64,000 nucleotides of DNA from Gammaproteobacteria bacterium UBA5109 (GCA_002414385.1 DHZH01000001.1:431-64430), one strand, 5' to 3'; positions 8,619-18,173 are shown, counted from the first letter of the stretch. Notes: a model not told the origin generated them from the sequence alone. Translations and numbers: made by a program.

Positions 8619-10738
8619 AAATTGAAACAGCTGCCAAGGGTAAGCTGCAGTTACCTGAAATCCGCCAGGAGCTGGAGCTGTATGAAGCCGAATACGATAT
8701 AGACGGTTCTCCGCTATGGCACCTGCATGACCCGATAGCCAATAAATACTTTCGTATGAATGACAGGGATGTGCAGTTACTGGCCCTGTTTGGTCAGAAA
8801 GAATCCAGAAAATTACAGCAGCTTAACGATTTACTGTATCACGGCGAGATAGACAAGGAAGAGCTCGAAGAACTGGAAAACTTTCTGCGCATGAATAATC
8901 TGGTGAAAGCGGATGCAGCACAGTTAAGTTATTACGAAACCCAGTATGAGAAAAGCAAACAGCAGGACTGGTTTGCTACCTATATACGCAAGCCTCTGTT
9001 TTTCCGGTTTCCGCTCTGGAATCCGGACAAATTTCTGGATAATACGCTGCCCAGTATCAGGTGGCTGGGTAATAAGGTTACGATCTACCTGTTTGTCCTG
9101 ATTACCTTTCTGGGCATTTATCTTTTTTCCCGTCAGGTTGATGAATTCTTCAGCACTTTTCAGTATTTTTTCAGCTGGTCAGGAATTGTCATCTATATTC
9201 TGGCGCTGACGTTTATCAAGATATTTCATGAACTGGGGCATGCCTATGTGGCCAAGGCACATGGCTGCAGGGTGCCAACAATTGGTGTGGCACTGATCAT
9301 GGGTTGGCCGGTTTTATATACCGATACTACTGATTCATGGAAAATCGCTTCCAATAAAAAACGCATGCAGATTGGTGTTGCCGGTGTTTCTGTCGAGCTG
9401 GTTATAGCTTCCCTGTCACTTTTTCTCTGGAGCGTTACTCCTGACGGCAGTATGAGAAGTGCATTTTTCCTTCTGTCGACGACTACCTGGATTATGTCTG
9501 TTTTTGTCAACTTCAATCCGCTGATGCGCTTTGACGGGTACTACCTGCTGTCAGACTTACTCAGAGTCCCCAATCTGGAATCCCGGTCCTTCAATATGGC
9601 CAAATGGTGGATCCGCGAACGCCTGTTCGGGATCGGTATTGAACCCCCGGAACATTTTCGCCCGGTTTTCGTAATTTATGCGGTCTCCGTTTGGATTTAC
9701 CGATTCTTTTTGTTTCTGGGAATCACTTTTATTGTATATACTTTTTTCTTTAAGGCGCTTGGCATGGCGCTGTTTGTGGCAACACTGATCCAGTTTCTGG
9801 TATTGCCGGTGCTAAAGGAGGTCAAGGTCTGGTGGGAAATGCGTGACAAGATCAAGTGGAATAAACACGCGCTGAGGACCAGTGCTATTGTGCTCATTAT
9901 TCTCGGGCTGATTTTTATACCCTGGCAAACCAATGTTCCTGTAGCTGCGGTTTTACGTGGGCAGATTGCGGATCTTTATGTACCTGAAGCGGGTCAGTTG
10001 ATCAGTATGCCTGATGTTGCCCTGGCGGATGAAATTAATGAAGGGCAGGTCCTGTTTGAAATCAATTCACCGCAACTGGAGCGTGATATTAATCAGGCAA
10101 CTGCCCGTTACACTGAATTACGCTGGACCCAGGCTTCCCAGGGGTTTAACAATAACCTGCGCTCACAGTCCAGGGTAGTCAACTCGGAACTGGTCACGCA
10201 AAATGAAATTTTGCGGGGCCTCTTGCAAAAAAATGAACAACTGCTTATTCGAGCACCAATTTCTGGTAAGATTGTCGATATTGCTCCTGATATTCAGGTC
10301 GGTGACTGGTTACCGAGTGGACTCAAAATTGCCACAGTTGTTGATGAAACAGACAGGGATATTGTTGCATATATCGAAGAAGGACAATTAGACAGAATTG
10401 AGCTTGGCATGCCTGCCAGGTTTTTCCCCGAGAATATAGAGCACGGTGTACTCAATGCTTTTGTCAGGAGTATAGATCTTGTTGCTGTGACAGAGCTGGA
10501 TAATATGTATCAGGCATCGACTTTTGGGGGAGATCTGGCTGTTCGGGAAGACGAAAACGGGGTCATGAATCTGGTTAACAGTCATTACCGGATAGAACTG
10601 GGGCTTAATGAACCGGCAAGACTTGAGACGCAGCAGGTAATACGCGGGACGGCTGTAATTGAAGGTCTCCCGGCCAGTTTCTTCAGTCGTGTCAGAAAGC
10701 GCTTTGTTGCTGTATTCTTACGAGAGACAGGTTTTTAA
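8603..10738 (+). CDS. Site-2-type (M50) membrane metalloprotease fused to HlyD-like domain
   Basis: 711 residues. An N-terminal cytoplasmic region of about 150 residues is followed by several membrane segments carrying the zinc motif HELGH (His209-Glu210, His213) and the second site-2 protease motif NPLMRFDGYY with Asp311. After the last membrane segments near residue 440 there is a periplasmic HlyD-like lipoyl/coiled-coil section (LRGQIADLYVPEAGQ, then LLIRAPISGKIVDIAP). The zinc and Asp motifs are intact, so it is probably an active protease. It takes the position where a type 1 secretion operon would carry the ABC transporter. Family members are often annotated only as peptide zinc metalloproteases; their role in export is not established as far as I know. 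Confidence 0.85.
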   Translation: MDRNLKIETAAKGKLQLPEIRQELELYEAEYDIDGSPLWHLHDPIANKYFRMNDRDVQLLALFGQKESRKLQQLNDLLYHGEIDKEELEELENFLRMNNLVKADAAQLSYYETQYEKSKQQDWFATYIRKPLFFRFPLWNPDKFLDNTLPSIRWLGNKVTIYLFVLITFLGIYLFSRQVDEFFSTFQYFFSWSGIVIYILALTFIKIFHELGHAYVAKAHGCRVPTIGVALIMGWPVLYTDTTDSWKIASNKKRMQIGVAGVSVELVIASLSLFLWSVTPDGSMRSAFFLLSTTTWIMSVFVNFNPLMRFDGYYLLSDLLRVPNLESRSFNMAKWWIRERLFGIGIEPPEHFRPVFVIYAVSVWIYRFFLFLGITFIVYTFFFKALGMALFVATLIQFLVLPVLKEVKVWWEMRDKIKWNKHALRTSAIVLIILGLIFIPWQTNVPVAAVLRGQIADLYVPEAGQLISMPDVALADEINEGQVLFEINSPQLERDINQATARYTELRWTQASQGFNNNLRSQSRVVNSELVTQNEILRGLLQKNEQLLIRAPISGKIVDIAPDIQVGDWLPSGLKIATVVDETDRDIVAYIEEGQLDRIELGMPARFFPENIEHGVLNAFVRSIDLVAVTELDNMYQASTFGGDLAVREDENGVMNLVNSHYRIELGLNEPARLETQQVIRGTAVIEGLPASFFSRVRKRFVAVFLRETGF

Positions 10739-10744
10739 TTTAAA

Positions 10745-10750
10745 TATAAT
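10745..10750 (+). promoter_or_regulatory. Possible -10 box upstream of the MORN gene
   Basis: A perfect TATAAT lies in the 50-base gap before the MORN gene. No convincing -35 box is found 16-18 bases upstream, so this is a weak call. Confidence 0.25.
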
Positions 10751-10788
10751 GCTAATTTGATATCATCCGCCGACAGTATTTTAAAACA

Positions 10789-12039
10789 ATGAAGTTTTAC
10801 AGATACATAGTATTAACGGCACTCGCCATATCGTCTCAGCTGCTCATGCTGAGTCATACCACCGCACAACCAGACACTCAGAACCGCATCCTGGAATGGC
10901 CCGATGGCACTCGCTATGAAGGTGAAGTCCTCAATGGACAAATGCATGGGGAAGGAACCATTTACTGGCCGGATGGTACGCGTTTTGAAGGCAGCTTTAC
11001 CAATAATATGCGTGACGGGGAAGGACGCCTGATCTTCCCTGATGGGGCTGAATTTACTGGTGTTTTTGAAGACAATCAGTTGATAGCAGAAGAAATAGCA
11101 GTAGAAATAGAAGAAGCTGAACCGCCACCCCCTGCACGGTTGCCTGAACCTGAAGCAGTGCCAGCTGAACAAGTAGCACAGGAAGCACAGCAAGAAGCCC
11201 CTGTAGATAGCATGCCGGAAATAGAGATTGAGGCTGAAGCTGAAGAAAGGGAGGGGATGGTAGGTGAGATGGATAGGCCGATGGCTGAAGCTGATGAAGT
11301 AGCGGATATGGCAGAGGAGGCCATTGAAGAATCGGTCAATGAAACAATACCTGAATCATTCCCTGAGCCCGGTCAGCCAATAGCGGAACAACGATTTGAA
11401 TATGACCAACAGGTGGATCTGGAACAGAATATACCGGAAAATGCTGAAGAAATGCCGGAGACAGCAGAAGCTGAACTAGCAGAAATACCTGCTCCGGAAC
11501 CTGCAACGCAAATCGAGCCTGAGCCCGCGCCTGCTGTTGCAGAAACACTGCCCGAACAGCCTGCTCTGGCTGGACCGGCAACTGGATCACCAGAGGAAGA
11601 AAGCGAAGTGAGACCTTCCCCTGCCATAGCCAGCAATGGCGATGAGCGGGAAAGCCCAGATATGGAAAGCCTGGAAGAGACAGTTAATTACACCGATGAA
11701 CTGGAAAACGAAATTGTCGCAGTGGTTGATGCCTGGGCTCGTGCCTGGTCGGCGCAGAATCCGGCTCTGTACCTGAGTTTTTATGCCGATGATTTCGCAG
11801 TACCCGATGGTCTGAGCCGCGCAGCCTGGGAAAACCAGCGTCGCAACCGCCTCAATGCCCCGGAGTTTATTCAGGTTGATGTCGGTTATGCGCAATTTGA
11901 GCTGCTTGATAACAACACCATTGAAGTTTCCCTGAGACAGGGATATACCTCAGATACCTACAGCGACTTCACCAACAAACTGCTGCGTTTACGGCGTGAA
12001 GACGGTTTGTGGAAAATTGTCGGAGAAGAGACAATCTGA
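10789..12039 (+). CDS. MORN-repeat periplasmic protein with SnoaL/Cds6-like C-terminal domain
   Basis: 416 residues. A signal peptide (about 1-26, ending in TTAQ) is followed by three MORN repeats (WPDGTRYEGEVLNGQ, WPDGTRFEGSF, FPDGAEFTGVF). A long Pro/Glu/Ala-rich acidic spacer (about 100-290) then leads to a C-terminal domain of about 115 residues (VDAWARAWSAQN, LYLSFYADDF, SRAAWENQRRNR, LWKIVGEE). That last domain resembles the NTF2-like tail found on Cds6-type L,D-transpeptidases and TPR proteins. There is no transpeptidase domain here. It follows the secretion genes on the same strand after 50 bases. A role at the cell envelope is likely, but its function is unknown. Confidence 0.7.
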   Translation: MKFYRYIVLTALAISSQLLMLSHTTAQPDTQNRILEWPDGTRYEGEVLNGQMHGEGTIYWPDGTRFEGSFTNNMRDGEGRLIFPDGAEFTGVFEDNQLIAEEIAVEIEEAEPPPPARLPEPEAVPAEQVAQEAQQEAPVDSMPEIEIEAEAEEREGMVGEMDRPMAEADEVADMAEEAIEESVNETIPESFPEPGQPIAEQRFEYDQQVDLEQNIPENAEEMPETAEAELAEIPAPEPATQIEPEPAPAVAETLPEQPALAGPATGSPEEESEVRPSPAIASNGDERESPDMESLEETVNYTDELENEIVAVVDAWARAWSAQNPALYLSFYADDFAVPDGLSRAAWENQRRNRLNAPEFIQVDVGYAQFELLDNNTIEVSLRQGYTSDTYSDFTNKLLRLRREDGLWKIVGEETI

Positions 12040-12217
12040 GTGCTTGCAGTGAAGGCGCTGAGTTTGCCTGCAATATTTAATCCTTTCTAACAAAAACCCT
12101 CCGCAAGATACTGATTTCAATTCGATATCTGATGTTAAAAAATGTGAAGCCGTACTAACACCGGGGCATATTTCGTGTTAGTATTTCGCAGAGTTTTGAC
12201 GTGGAAGAGGCCTTGAA

Positions 12218-14056
12218 ATGTCCCGTTACCCGCTCCATAGCCCGCAAAAGCCGAGCATTTTTGTTGCCCGACGTCTGCTTGCTCCCAGTCGCTTTGTAAA
12301 AATCCGTGCCCTTTTATTCTTTTGCCTGTCAGCACTGATGCTGACTGCCTGTGGAGGAGGCGGCGGAGAACCGCAAAATGATTTTACCATTTTAGGTAAC
12401 AGTAGCTTTAGTGGTGGCAGCGGAAGCAGTGGCAGTGGTACTGGAGGTACTAGTGGGACAACTGGTGCAGCAGTTGTTCGCATAGGCAATGGAATTGGTG
12501 CTGCATTCAGTGAAGGCACGGCAGCGGCGGCTGAAACAGACCTGCAGTCAGGCGAATCAACCACCATCACGGTAAACATCGTTGATGAAAGTGGCAATGC
12601 AGTCACAGAAGGCGCGATAGTGGCCTTTTCTTCTGCCTGTTCAGCCAGTGGACTGGCGACTTTCAGTGATACTCCAGTAAGTACCTCGACTGGTCAGGCC
12701 CAGACTGAATATACCGCCTTTGGCTGTTCAGGGGATGATACAGTGACAGCAACCCTGATAGAAAATGGCGATACGGCAACAGTCACCCTGACCATTGCCC
12801 CCAATGAAGTATTGTCGGTGATTTATCAGGAAGCCACCAAGACCCTGGTGCAAATCGGCGGTCAGGATACCTCTGAGCTGACCTTCAGGGTTCTGGGCGC
12901 GGGTGGTGTGCCGGTAATTGGAGAGGATGTGACTTTCAGTATTGGTTCGGCACCGGTTGGTGTGACCATTCTAAGTGGCCGAGATACTGATACCACTGAT
13001 AATAATGGCAGAGTTCGAACAGTGATTCGCAGCGGCACCTTCCAGGGACCTGTCAGTATCGTAGCAACACACGATGCCTCTGGGATTGAGGGAGCATCAG
13101 AAGACATTATTATCTCCACAGGAGTACCGGATGCCGGGTTCTTCTCACTCAGTTCAAACGGTAATAACCCACCGGCTGCCTTCAATACTGATGCGGTTGA
13201 AGTGACCTTTTTCATTATTGCCTCTGACCAGTTCGGTAATAACCCGGAAGATGGAACCCGGGTCAGTTTTGTTTCTCCCGAGGCTGGCAATATAACCAAT
13301 TCCTGTGAACTGATTGATGGTGTGTGCTCGGTGACCTGGCGCAGTTCGGCAACCCGACCGGCGGATATGCGCGTGGAAATTATTGCCTATACCGGTGGTG
13401 CAGAGAGTTTTACCGACTCCAACGGTAACGCGGTATTTGATGCCGGTGATGGGGGCTGGATTGATCTGCCTGAACCTTATGTCGATGAAAATGAAAATGG
13501 CGTCTATGATGTCGGTGAGCTTTATATTGAAAATGATCCGGCCAATGGCGTGCGTAATGCTGCCAATGGCTCCTGGGACGGTCCCTGCCTGTCCTCGGTT
13601 GACCCATCCGCTCTGTGTGATGGCGAAGACACAACCACCATTGCCAAAGTCAGCACCATTGTTATGCCCACCAATTCAGCGCGACTTTTCGCTTCCGGCA
13701 CATTTGGTGCTGCCGGGACTACGATTACCGTCCAGGAAGGTACTTCGGTGAGTCGTAGTGGAATCGTGATTTCTGATTCAAATGTTGCAGCAGACCCCCT
13801 GGGTGGTAATCCGATGCCGCTGGGCACGAGTATCCAGTTCAGTATTGATGGTGGTGGTGCATCACTGGTGGGAAATACCAGCTGGACGGTTAATTCAACC
13901 ACTGCGCCGACAGGAACCTATGGCGCAACCATCAGGGCGGCCTCCGCTGCTGATGCAACTGAGCTGCCTTCACCGCAGCCAACCCTGTTGCTGACCGTGA
14001 CGGCCCCCAGTGGTGATATCACTGAATTTTCCTGGCCGATTAACGTAACTCTGTAA
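12218..14056 (+). CDS. Ig-like (Big-1/invasin type) surface lipoprotein
   Basis: 612 residues; GAGG at 12207-12210 lies 7 bases before the ATG. The N-terminus has an unusually long positively charged stretch before the hydrophobic core and a lipobox LTAC with Cys45 followed by five glycines. A Gly/Ser-rich linker follows, then bacterial Ig-like domains of the Big-1 type (SGESTTITVNIVDESGNAV; VTFSIGSAPVGV with DNNGRVRT; QFGNNPEDGTRVSF). A segment rich in DxNxDxxxD-like turns (DSNGNAVFDAGDGGW, DENENGVYDVGE) looks Ca-binding. It is probably an outer-membrane-anchored surface protein. It is the last gene of the left + strand block, convergent with acs. A functional link to the secretion cassette is suggested only by position. 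Confidence 0.75.
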   Translation: MSRYPLHSPQKPSIFVARRLLAPSRFVKIRALLFFCLSALMLTACGGGGGEPQNDFTILGNSSFSGGSGSSGSGTGGTSGTTGAAVVRIGNGIGAAFSEGTAAAAETDLQSGESTTITVNIVDESGNAVTEGAIVAFSSACSASGLATFSDTPVSTSTGQAQTEYTAFGCSGDDTVTATLIENGDTATVTLTIAPNEVLSVIYQEATKTLVQIGGQDTSELTFRVLGAGGVPVIGEDVTFSIGSAPVGVTILSGRDTDTTDNNGRVRTVIRSGTFQGPVSIVATHDASGIEGASEDIIISTGVPDAGFFSLSSNGNNPPAAFNTDAVEVTFFIIASDQFGNNPEDGTRVSFVSPEAGNITNSCELIDGVCSVTWRSSATRPADMRVEIIAYTGGAESFTDSNGNAVFDAGDGGWIDLPEPYVDENENGVYDVGELYIENDPANGVRNAANGSWDGPCLSSVDPSALCDGEDTTTIAKVSTIVMPTNSARLFASGTFGAAGTTITVQEGTSVSRSGIVISDSNVAADPLGGNPMPLGTSIQFSIDGGGASLVGNTSWTVNSTTAPTGTYGATIRAASAADATELPSPQPTLLLTVTAPSGDITEFSWPINVTL

Positions 14057-14061
14057 GCAGG

Positions 14062-15996
14062 CTAGGCAGGGCGATTTTCAATCAGGTTATCGACCACAGC
14101 CGGATCGGCCAGGGTGCTGGTGTCCCCCAGAGATTCCAGTTCGTTGGCTGCAATCTTGCGCAGAATACGGCGCATGATTTTGCCGGAACGGGTTTTTGGC
14201 AGGCCCGGTGCCCACTGAATCACATCGGGTTTGGCAATCGGGCCAATTTCTTTAGCCACCAGGGTGATTAATTCCTTGTGCAATTCATCACTGTCTTCGA
14301 CGCCAACCATCAGTGTCACATAGGCGTAAATTCCCTGGCCTTTAATCTCATGCGGATAGCCAACCACTGCAGCCTCAGCAACTGAGGGATGCAAGACCAG
14401 TGCGCTCTCCACTTCGGCAGTGCCTAAACGATGCCCCGAGACATTTAGCACATCATCAACCCGTCCGGTGATCCAGTAATAGCCGTCTTCATCACGGCGG
14501 GCACCATCGCCGGTGAAATAATAGCCCGGATAGGTCTTGTAATAGGTGTCCACGCAGCGCTCATGGTCGCCATAGACGGTACGAATCTGCCCTGGCCAGC
14601 TTTGCGTGATTACCAGGTTGCCGGACACGGCACCTTCCAGAATATTGCCTTCAGGGTCTACCAATGCCGGTTGGACGCCAAAAAAGGGCAGGGTAGCGGA
14701 GCCTGGTTTAAGGTCGGTTACCCCGGGAATCGGAGTGATCATATGCCCACCGGTTTCGGTCTGCCACCAGGTATCCATGATCGGACTCTGGCCCTTGCCG
14801 ACCTGATGGTAATACCATTCCCAGGCTTCAGGGTTAATCGGTTCGCCCACCGTACCCAGGACTCTTAATGAATCCCTGCTGGTACTCTGTAAGGGCTCGT
14901 TTCCCTGTGCCATGAGGGCACGCAGGGCAGTTGGTGCAGTATAAAAGGAATTCACCTGGTATTTATCAACGATCTGCCAGAGGCGGCTGGCATCGGGGTA
15001 AGTTGGCAGCCCTTCAAACATCACTGTAGTCGCGCCATTAGCGAGGGGGCCGTAAACAATATAGGAGTGGCCGGTGACCCAGCCGACATCGGCAGCACAC
15101 CAATAAATATCGCCTTCGTGGTAGTCAAACACATAATGATGGGTCATGGCTGCCTGCAGCAGGTAACCGGCACTGGTATGCAATACACCCTTGGGTTTAC
15201 CGGTAGAGCCGGAGGTATAGAGAATAAACAGCGTGTCTTCACTACCCATCTCCTCAGCTTCACAGGAAGATTCAACCTCCTTTATTGCATCGTGATACCA
15301 GATATCCCGGCCTTCCTGCCAGGCAACTTTATTACCACTGCGTCTGACGACCAGCACCGTATGAACATTCGGACATTGTTGCAGGGCTTCGTCAGTATTT
15401 GCCTTCAAAGGTATAAATTTGCCACCCCGTACACCTTCGTCAGCCGTGATAACGACCTGGCAGTCGGAATCCAGAATGCGGTCTTTGAGTGACTCCGGAG
15501 AGAAACCACCAAAGACCACTGAATGAACTGCACCAATCCGGGCACAGGCCAGCATGGCAAAAGCGGCTTCAGGGATCATCGGCATGTAGATACATACCCG
15601 GTCACCTTTTTTAACGCCGCGCTGTTTCAGGACATTGGCAATTTCGCAGACCCGGTCGTGCAGTTCCTGATAGGTAATTCTTTTTTCCCTACCGGGTTCG
15701 TCAGCTTCCCAGATAATGGCAGTCTGTCCGGCACGTTTCGCCAGGTGACGGTCAATACAGTTGAGCGATACATTGAGCTTGCCGTCAGCAAACCATTCAA
15801 CCTTACCCTCGGGTAAATTGCTGTGATGGACCTGGTTAAAGGGTTCTATCCAGTCAAGAAAGTGACGGGCCTGTCTGGCCCAGAAGGCATCGGGATCCTG
15901 CACCGATTCCTGATAGAGCTTGAGGTATTCTTCTTTGCTGAGATGCGAGCGTTTTCGCGCGGCTGCGCTGACCGGGTAAAGATGATTTTCAGACAC
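14062..15996 (-). CDS. acs: Acetyl-CoA synthetase
   Basis: 644 residues, close to the 652 of E. coli Acs. It makes acetyl-CoA from acetate, ATP and CoA through acetyl-AMP. The adenylate-forming signature YTSGSTGKPKGV, the WWQTETGG motif and the C-terminal TRSGKIMRR, whose Lys is the acetylation site of the family, are all present. The start is GTG at 15994-15996 with GAGG seven bases upstream. That Shine-Dalgarno sequence lies in the loop of a 7-bp hairpin described separately. As in Pseudomonas, acs closes the pcnB-panBCD neighbourhood, though pgi is absent here. Confidence 0.96.
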   Translation of the reverse strand: MSENHLYPVSAAARKRSHLSKEEYLKLYQESVQDPDAFWARQARHFLDWIEPFNQVHHSNLPEGKVEWFADGKLNVSLNCIDRHLAKRAGQTAIIWEADEPGREKRITYQELHDRVCEIANVLKQRGVKKGDRVCIYMPMIPEAAFAMLACARIGAVHSVVFGGFSPESLKDRILDSDCQVVITADEGVRGGKFIPLKANTDEALQQCPNVHTVLVVRRSGNKVAWQEGRDIWYHDAIKEVESSCEAEEMGSEDTLFILYTSGSTGKPKGVLHTSAGYLLQAAMTHHYVFDYHEGDIYWCAADVGWVTGHSYIVYGPLANGATTVMFEGLPTYPDASRLWQIVDKYQVNSFYTAPTALRALMAQGNEPLQSTSRDSLRVLGTVGEPINPEAWEWYYHQVGKGQSPIMDTWWQTETGGHMITPIPGVTDLKPGSATLPFFGVQPALVDPEGNILEGAVSGNLVITQSWPGQIRTVYGDHERCVDTYYKTYPGYYFTGDGARRDEDGYYWITGRVDDVLNVSGHRLGTAEVESALVLHPSVAEAAVVGYPHEIKGQGIYAYVTLMVGVEDSDELHKELITLVAKEIGPIAKPDVIQWAPGLPKTRSGKIMRRILRKIAANELESLGDTSTLADPAVVDNLIENRPA

Positions 15997-16021
15997 TGAA
16001 CTACCTCATTAGTGGTTCAGT
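15995..16021 (-). promoter_or_regulatory. Hairpin over the acs start codon
   Basis: ACTGAAC (16021-16015 on the minus strand) pairs with GTTCAGT (16001-15995), leaving a 13-base loop that contains the GAGG ribosome site. The 3' arm covers part of the GTG start. This could influence acs translation; a regulatory role is inference. Confidence 0.4.
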
Positions 16022-16033
16022 CCTGAATTGATA

Positions 16034-16414
16034 TCAGGCAGCCTGAACCGGAATCGTGTTACTGGAGCGGGTAATATTATTATTTTCGTCCAGATATACC
16101 AAGCGGGGTTTGTAGTTCAGCAGTTCCTGTTCGCTGTATGCACAATAAGCGCAAATGATGATTCGATCACCGACAGCAGCTTTATGCGCAGCGGCACCGT
16201 TAACTGAAATGACTTTGGAGCCGGCTTCTGCACGGATGGCATAGGTAGTAAAACGTTCGCCATTGCTGACATTGTAAATCTGGATCTGCTCATATTCCCG
16301 GATACCGGAAAAATCCAGCAAATCACTGTCAATTGCACAGGAGCCCTCATAGTCAAGCTCCGAGTGAGTGACACAGGCACGATGCAATTTGGTTTTTAAC
16401 ATGGTCGTCTGCAA
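16034..16414 (-). CDS. panD: Aspartate 1-decarboxylase
   Basis: 126 residues, as in E. coli. It decarboxylates aspartate to beta-alanine for pantothenate. The self-cleavage site Gly24-Ser25, which yields the pyruvoyl group, sits in YEGSCAID. The start is TTG at 16414: GGAG lies 6 bases upstream, and the extra four residues (MQTT before MLKTKLHRA) align with the E. coli N-terminus MIRTMLQGKLHR. The internal ATG at 16402 is therefore not the best start. It is followed downstream by acs and preceded by panC. Confidence 0.95.
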   Translation of the reverse strand: MQTTMLKTKLHRACVTHSELDYEGSCAIDSDLLDFSGIREYEQIQIYNVSNGERFTTYAIRAEAGSKVISVNGAAAHKAAVGDRIIICAYCAYSEQELLNYKPRLVYLDENNNITRSSNTIPVQAA

Positions 16415-16486
16415 GTGAAGCTCCGAATGCTTATATCACCAAAAACGGGGGCGTAATTATCGCTGAAAGCGAATTTAGGCGCAAAT

Positions 16487-17344
16487 TCACTTGCTGATAT
16501 TGACACCGATATTGTCAATCAGGCGGGTCTGGCCAAGCCTCGCAGCAGTCAGCAGGCGGAAGTGCTGATCAATGCTATGGGCCGGCTGCAGGGTGTCAGG
16601 GTTGCATATTGCAAAATATTCCGGGCGCAGACCCGCAGCCTGTATTTTGCCCAGGGCAATTTCTTCCAGTGAACGTAAATCCGGCATCTGGATTTCTCGC
16701 AGGGTTTCTGCACTTTGCTCCAGGGTACGAAAAATTACCGCCGCCTGCTGTTTTTGATCCTCGCTGAGATAGTTATTGCGGGAACTCATGGCCAGTCCGC
16801 TCGCTTCTCTGTGAGTCTGAACACTGATGATTTCCAGGGGGAAGTTCAGGTCGCGAACCAGCCTCCGGATAATGCACAACTGTTGATAATCCTTCTCACC
16901 AAAATAGGCCTTGTCTGGCGAACAGAGATTAAACAGTTTGCTTACAACAGCGCAGACCCCGTCAAAATGTCCCGGACGACTGGTGCCGCAAAGCAACCTT
17001 GCCAGTGAAGGGACAGAGACCCGGGTTTCCAGTTTCAGGCCATCGGGGTAGATTTCGTCAACTTCGGGAGCGAAGACAGCATCACAGGCAAGGCCGTGTA
17101 ATGCGCTGATATCCTCGTCGAAAGTACGCGGGTAAGCGTTCAGGTCTTCATTTGGACCGAACTGTGTCGGGTTGACAAAAATACTGGTGATTACAAAGTC
17201 GCAATCTGTTTTGGCCTGTTTGACCAGGGCCAGGTGACCTTCATGCAGGTTCCCCATGGTGGGGACCAGTGCCACAGAAAAATTTTGTTGCCGGGCTGTA
17301 AACAAAGCCTGCTGAAGCTCAGCTATTGTGCGATAAATCTGCAT
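16487..17344 (-). CDS. panC: Pantoate-beta-alanine ligase
   Basis: 285 residues, typical length. It joins pantoate and beta-alanine with ATP to form pantothenate. The nucleotidyltransferase signature is visible as PTMGNLHEGHLALV, with FVNPTQFGPNED and YFGEKDYQQL for substrate and ATP binding, and a C-terminal domain. It lies 12 bases after panB in the panB-panC-panD order. Confidence 0.96.
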   Translation of the reverse strand: MQIYRTIAELQQALFTARQQNFSVALVPTMGNLHEGHLALVKQAKTDCDFVITSIFVNPTQFGPNEDLNAYPRTFDEDISALHGLACDAVFAPEVDEIYPDGLKLETRVSVPSLARLLCGTSRPGHFDGVCAVVSKLFNLCSPDKAYFGEKDYQQLCIIRRLVRDLNFPLEIISVQTHREASGLAMSSRNNYLSEDQKQQAAVIFRTLEQSAETLREIQMPDLRSLEEIALGKIQAAGLRPEYFAICNPDTLQPAHSIDQHFRLLTAARLGQTRLIDNIGVNISK

Positions 17345-17356
17345 TGGTAGAATGAC

Positions 17357-18148
17357 TTAATCGTAGCTGTGTTCTGCTGCAGGGAATTCGCCACTTTTAA
17401 CAGCGCTTACATAATTCTCTATAGCGCCAGGTATTCCTTTATCTGACTCGTTAAGAAAATTCTTCACAAATTTGGGTGTGATGGGGGAAATACCAAGTAC
17501 GTCATGCATCACCATAATCTGGCCATCTACGTGTTTTCCGGCACCAATTCCGATAACGGGAATACTCAGCTTTTTGGAAATTGTTTTTGCCAAAGATGAC
17601 GGAATACATTCCAGCAAGAGCAGATTGGCTCCGTACTCTTCCAGCATTAGCGCCTCTTCTATCAGGTGGCTGGCCTGTTGCGGGTTGCGCCCCTGTACCC
17701 GGAAACCACCGAGACGATTGACGGACTGGGGGGTAAGACCCATATGAGCACAGACCGGTATGCCACGCTCTGTTAATTGCCGGGTGCTTTCAGCAATCCA
17801 GGCACCACCTTCGAGTTTGACCATATTAGCACCGGCTCGCATCAGCCTGGCGGCGTTTTCCAGCGTCTGACTTTCCGAGGCATAGGACATAAAAGGCAGA
17901 TCGGCAATTAACAGGGCCCCCTGGTTTCCGCGTTTGACGCACGCCATGTGATAAAGCATGTCTTCCATGGTGACAGGAATGGTTGAGTCGTGTCCCTGCA
18001 AGACCATTCCAAGACTGTCTCCGACCAGTATCACCTCGACTCCGGATTTGCAGAACAGGGTAGTGAAAAGTGCGTCATAAGCAGTGATGCAGACGAACTT
18101 TTCACCTTTGCCTTTCATTTCCTGCAATGTATGCAGTGTTACTGTCAT
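17357..18148 (-). CDS. panB: 3-methyl-2-oxobutanoate hydroxymethyltransferase
   Basis: 263 residues from ATG 18148, which has AGGA nine bases upstream; the open frame extends to 18265 but those residues lie inside the preceding gene and match no PanB sequence. The enzyme adds a hydroxymethyl group from 5,10-methylene-THF to ketoisovalerate, the first step to pantothenate. Family marks: ITAYDALF, VGDSLGMVLQGHDSTIPVT, a metal-binding Asp in ILVGDS, and GIGAGKHVDGQIMV. Confidence 0.95.
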   Translation of the reverse strand: MTVTLHTLQEMKGKGEKFVCITAYDALFTTLFCKSGVEVILVGDSLGMVLQGHDSTIPVTMEDMLYHMACVKRGNQGALLIADLPFMSYASESQTLENAARLMRAGANMVKLEGGAWIAESTRQLTERGIPVCAHMGLTPQSVNRLGGFRVQGRNPQQASHLIEEALMLEEYGANLLLLECIPSSLAKTISKKLSIPVIGIGAGKHVDGQIMVMHDVLGISPITPKFVKNFLNESDKGIPGAIENYVSAVKSGEFPAAEHSYD

Positions 18149-18173
18149 GTGCTTTTTTCCTGAGGCCAGGGTT

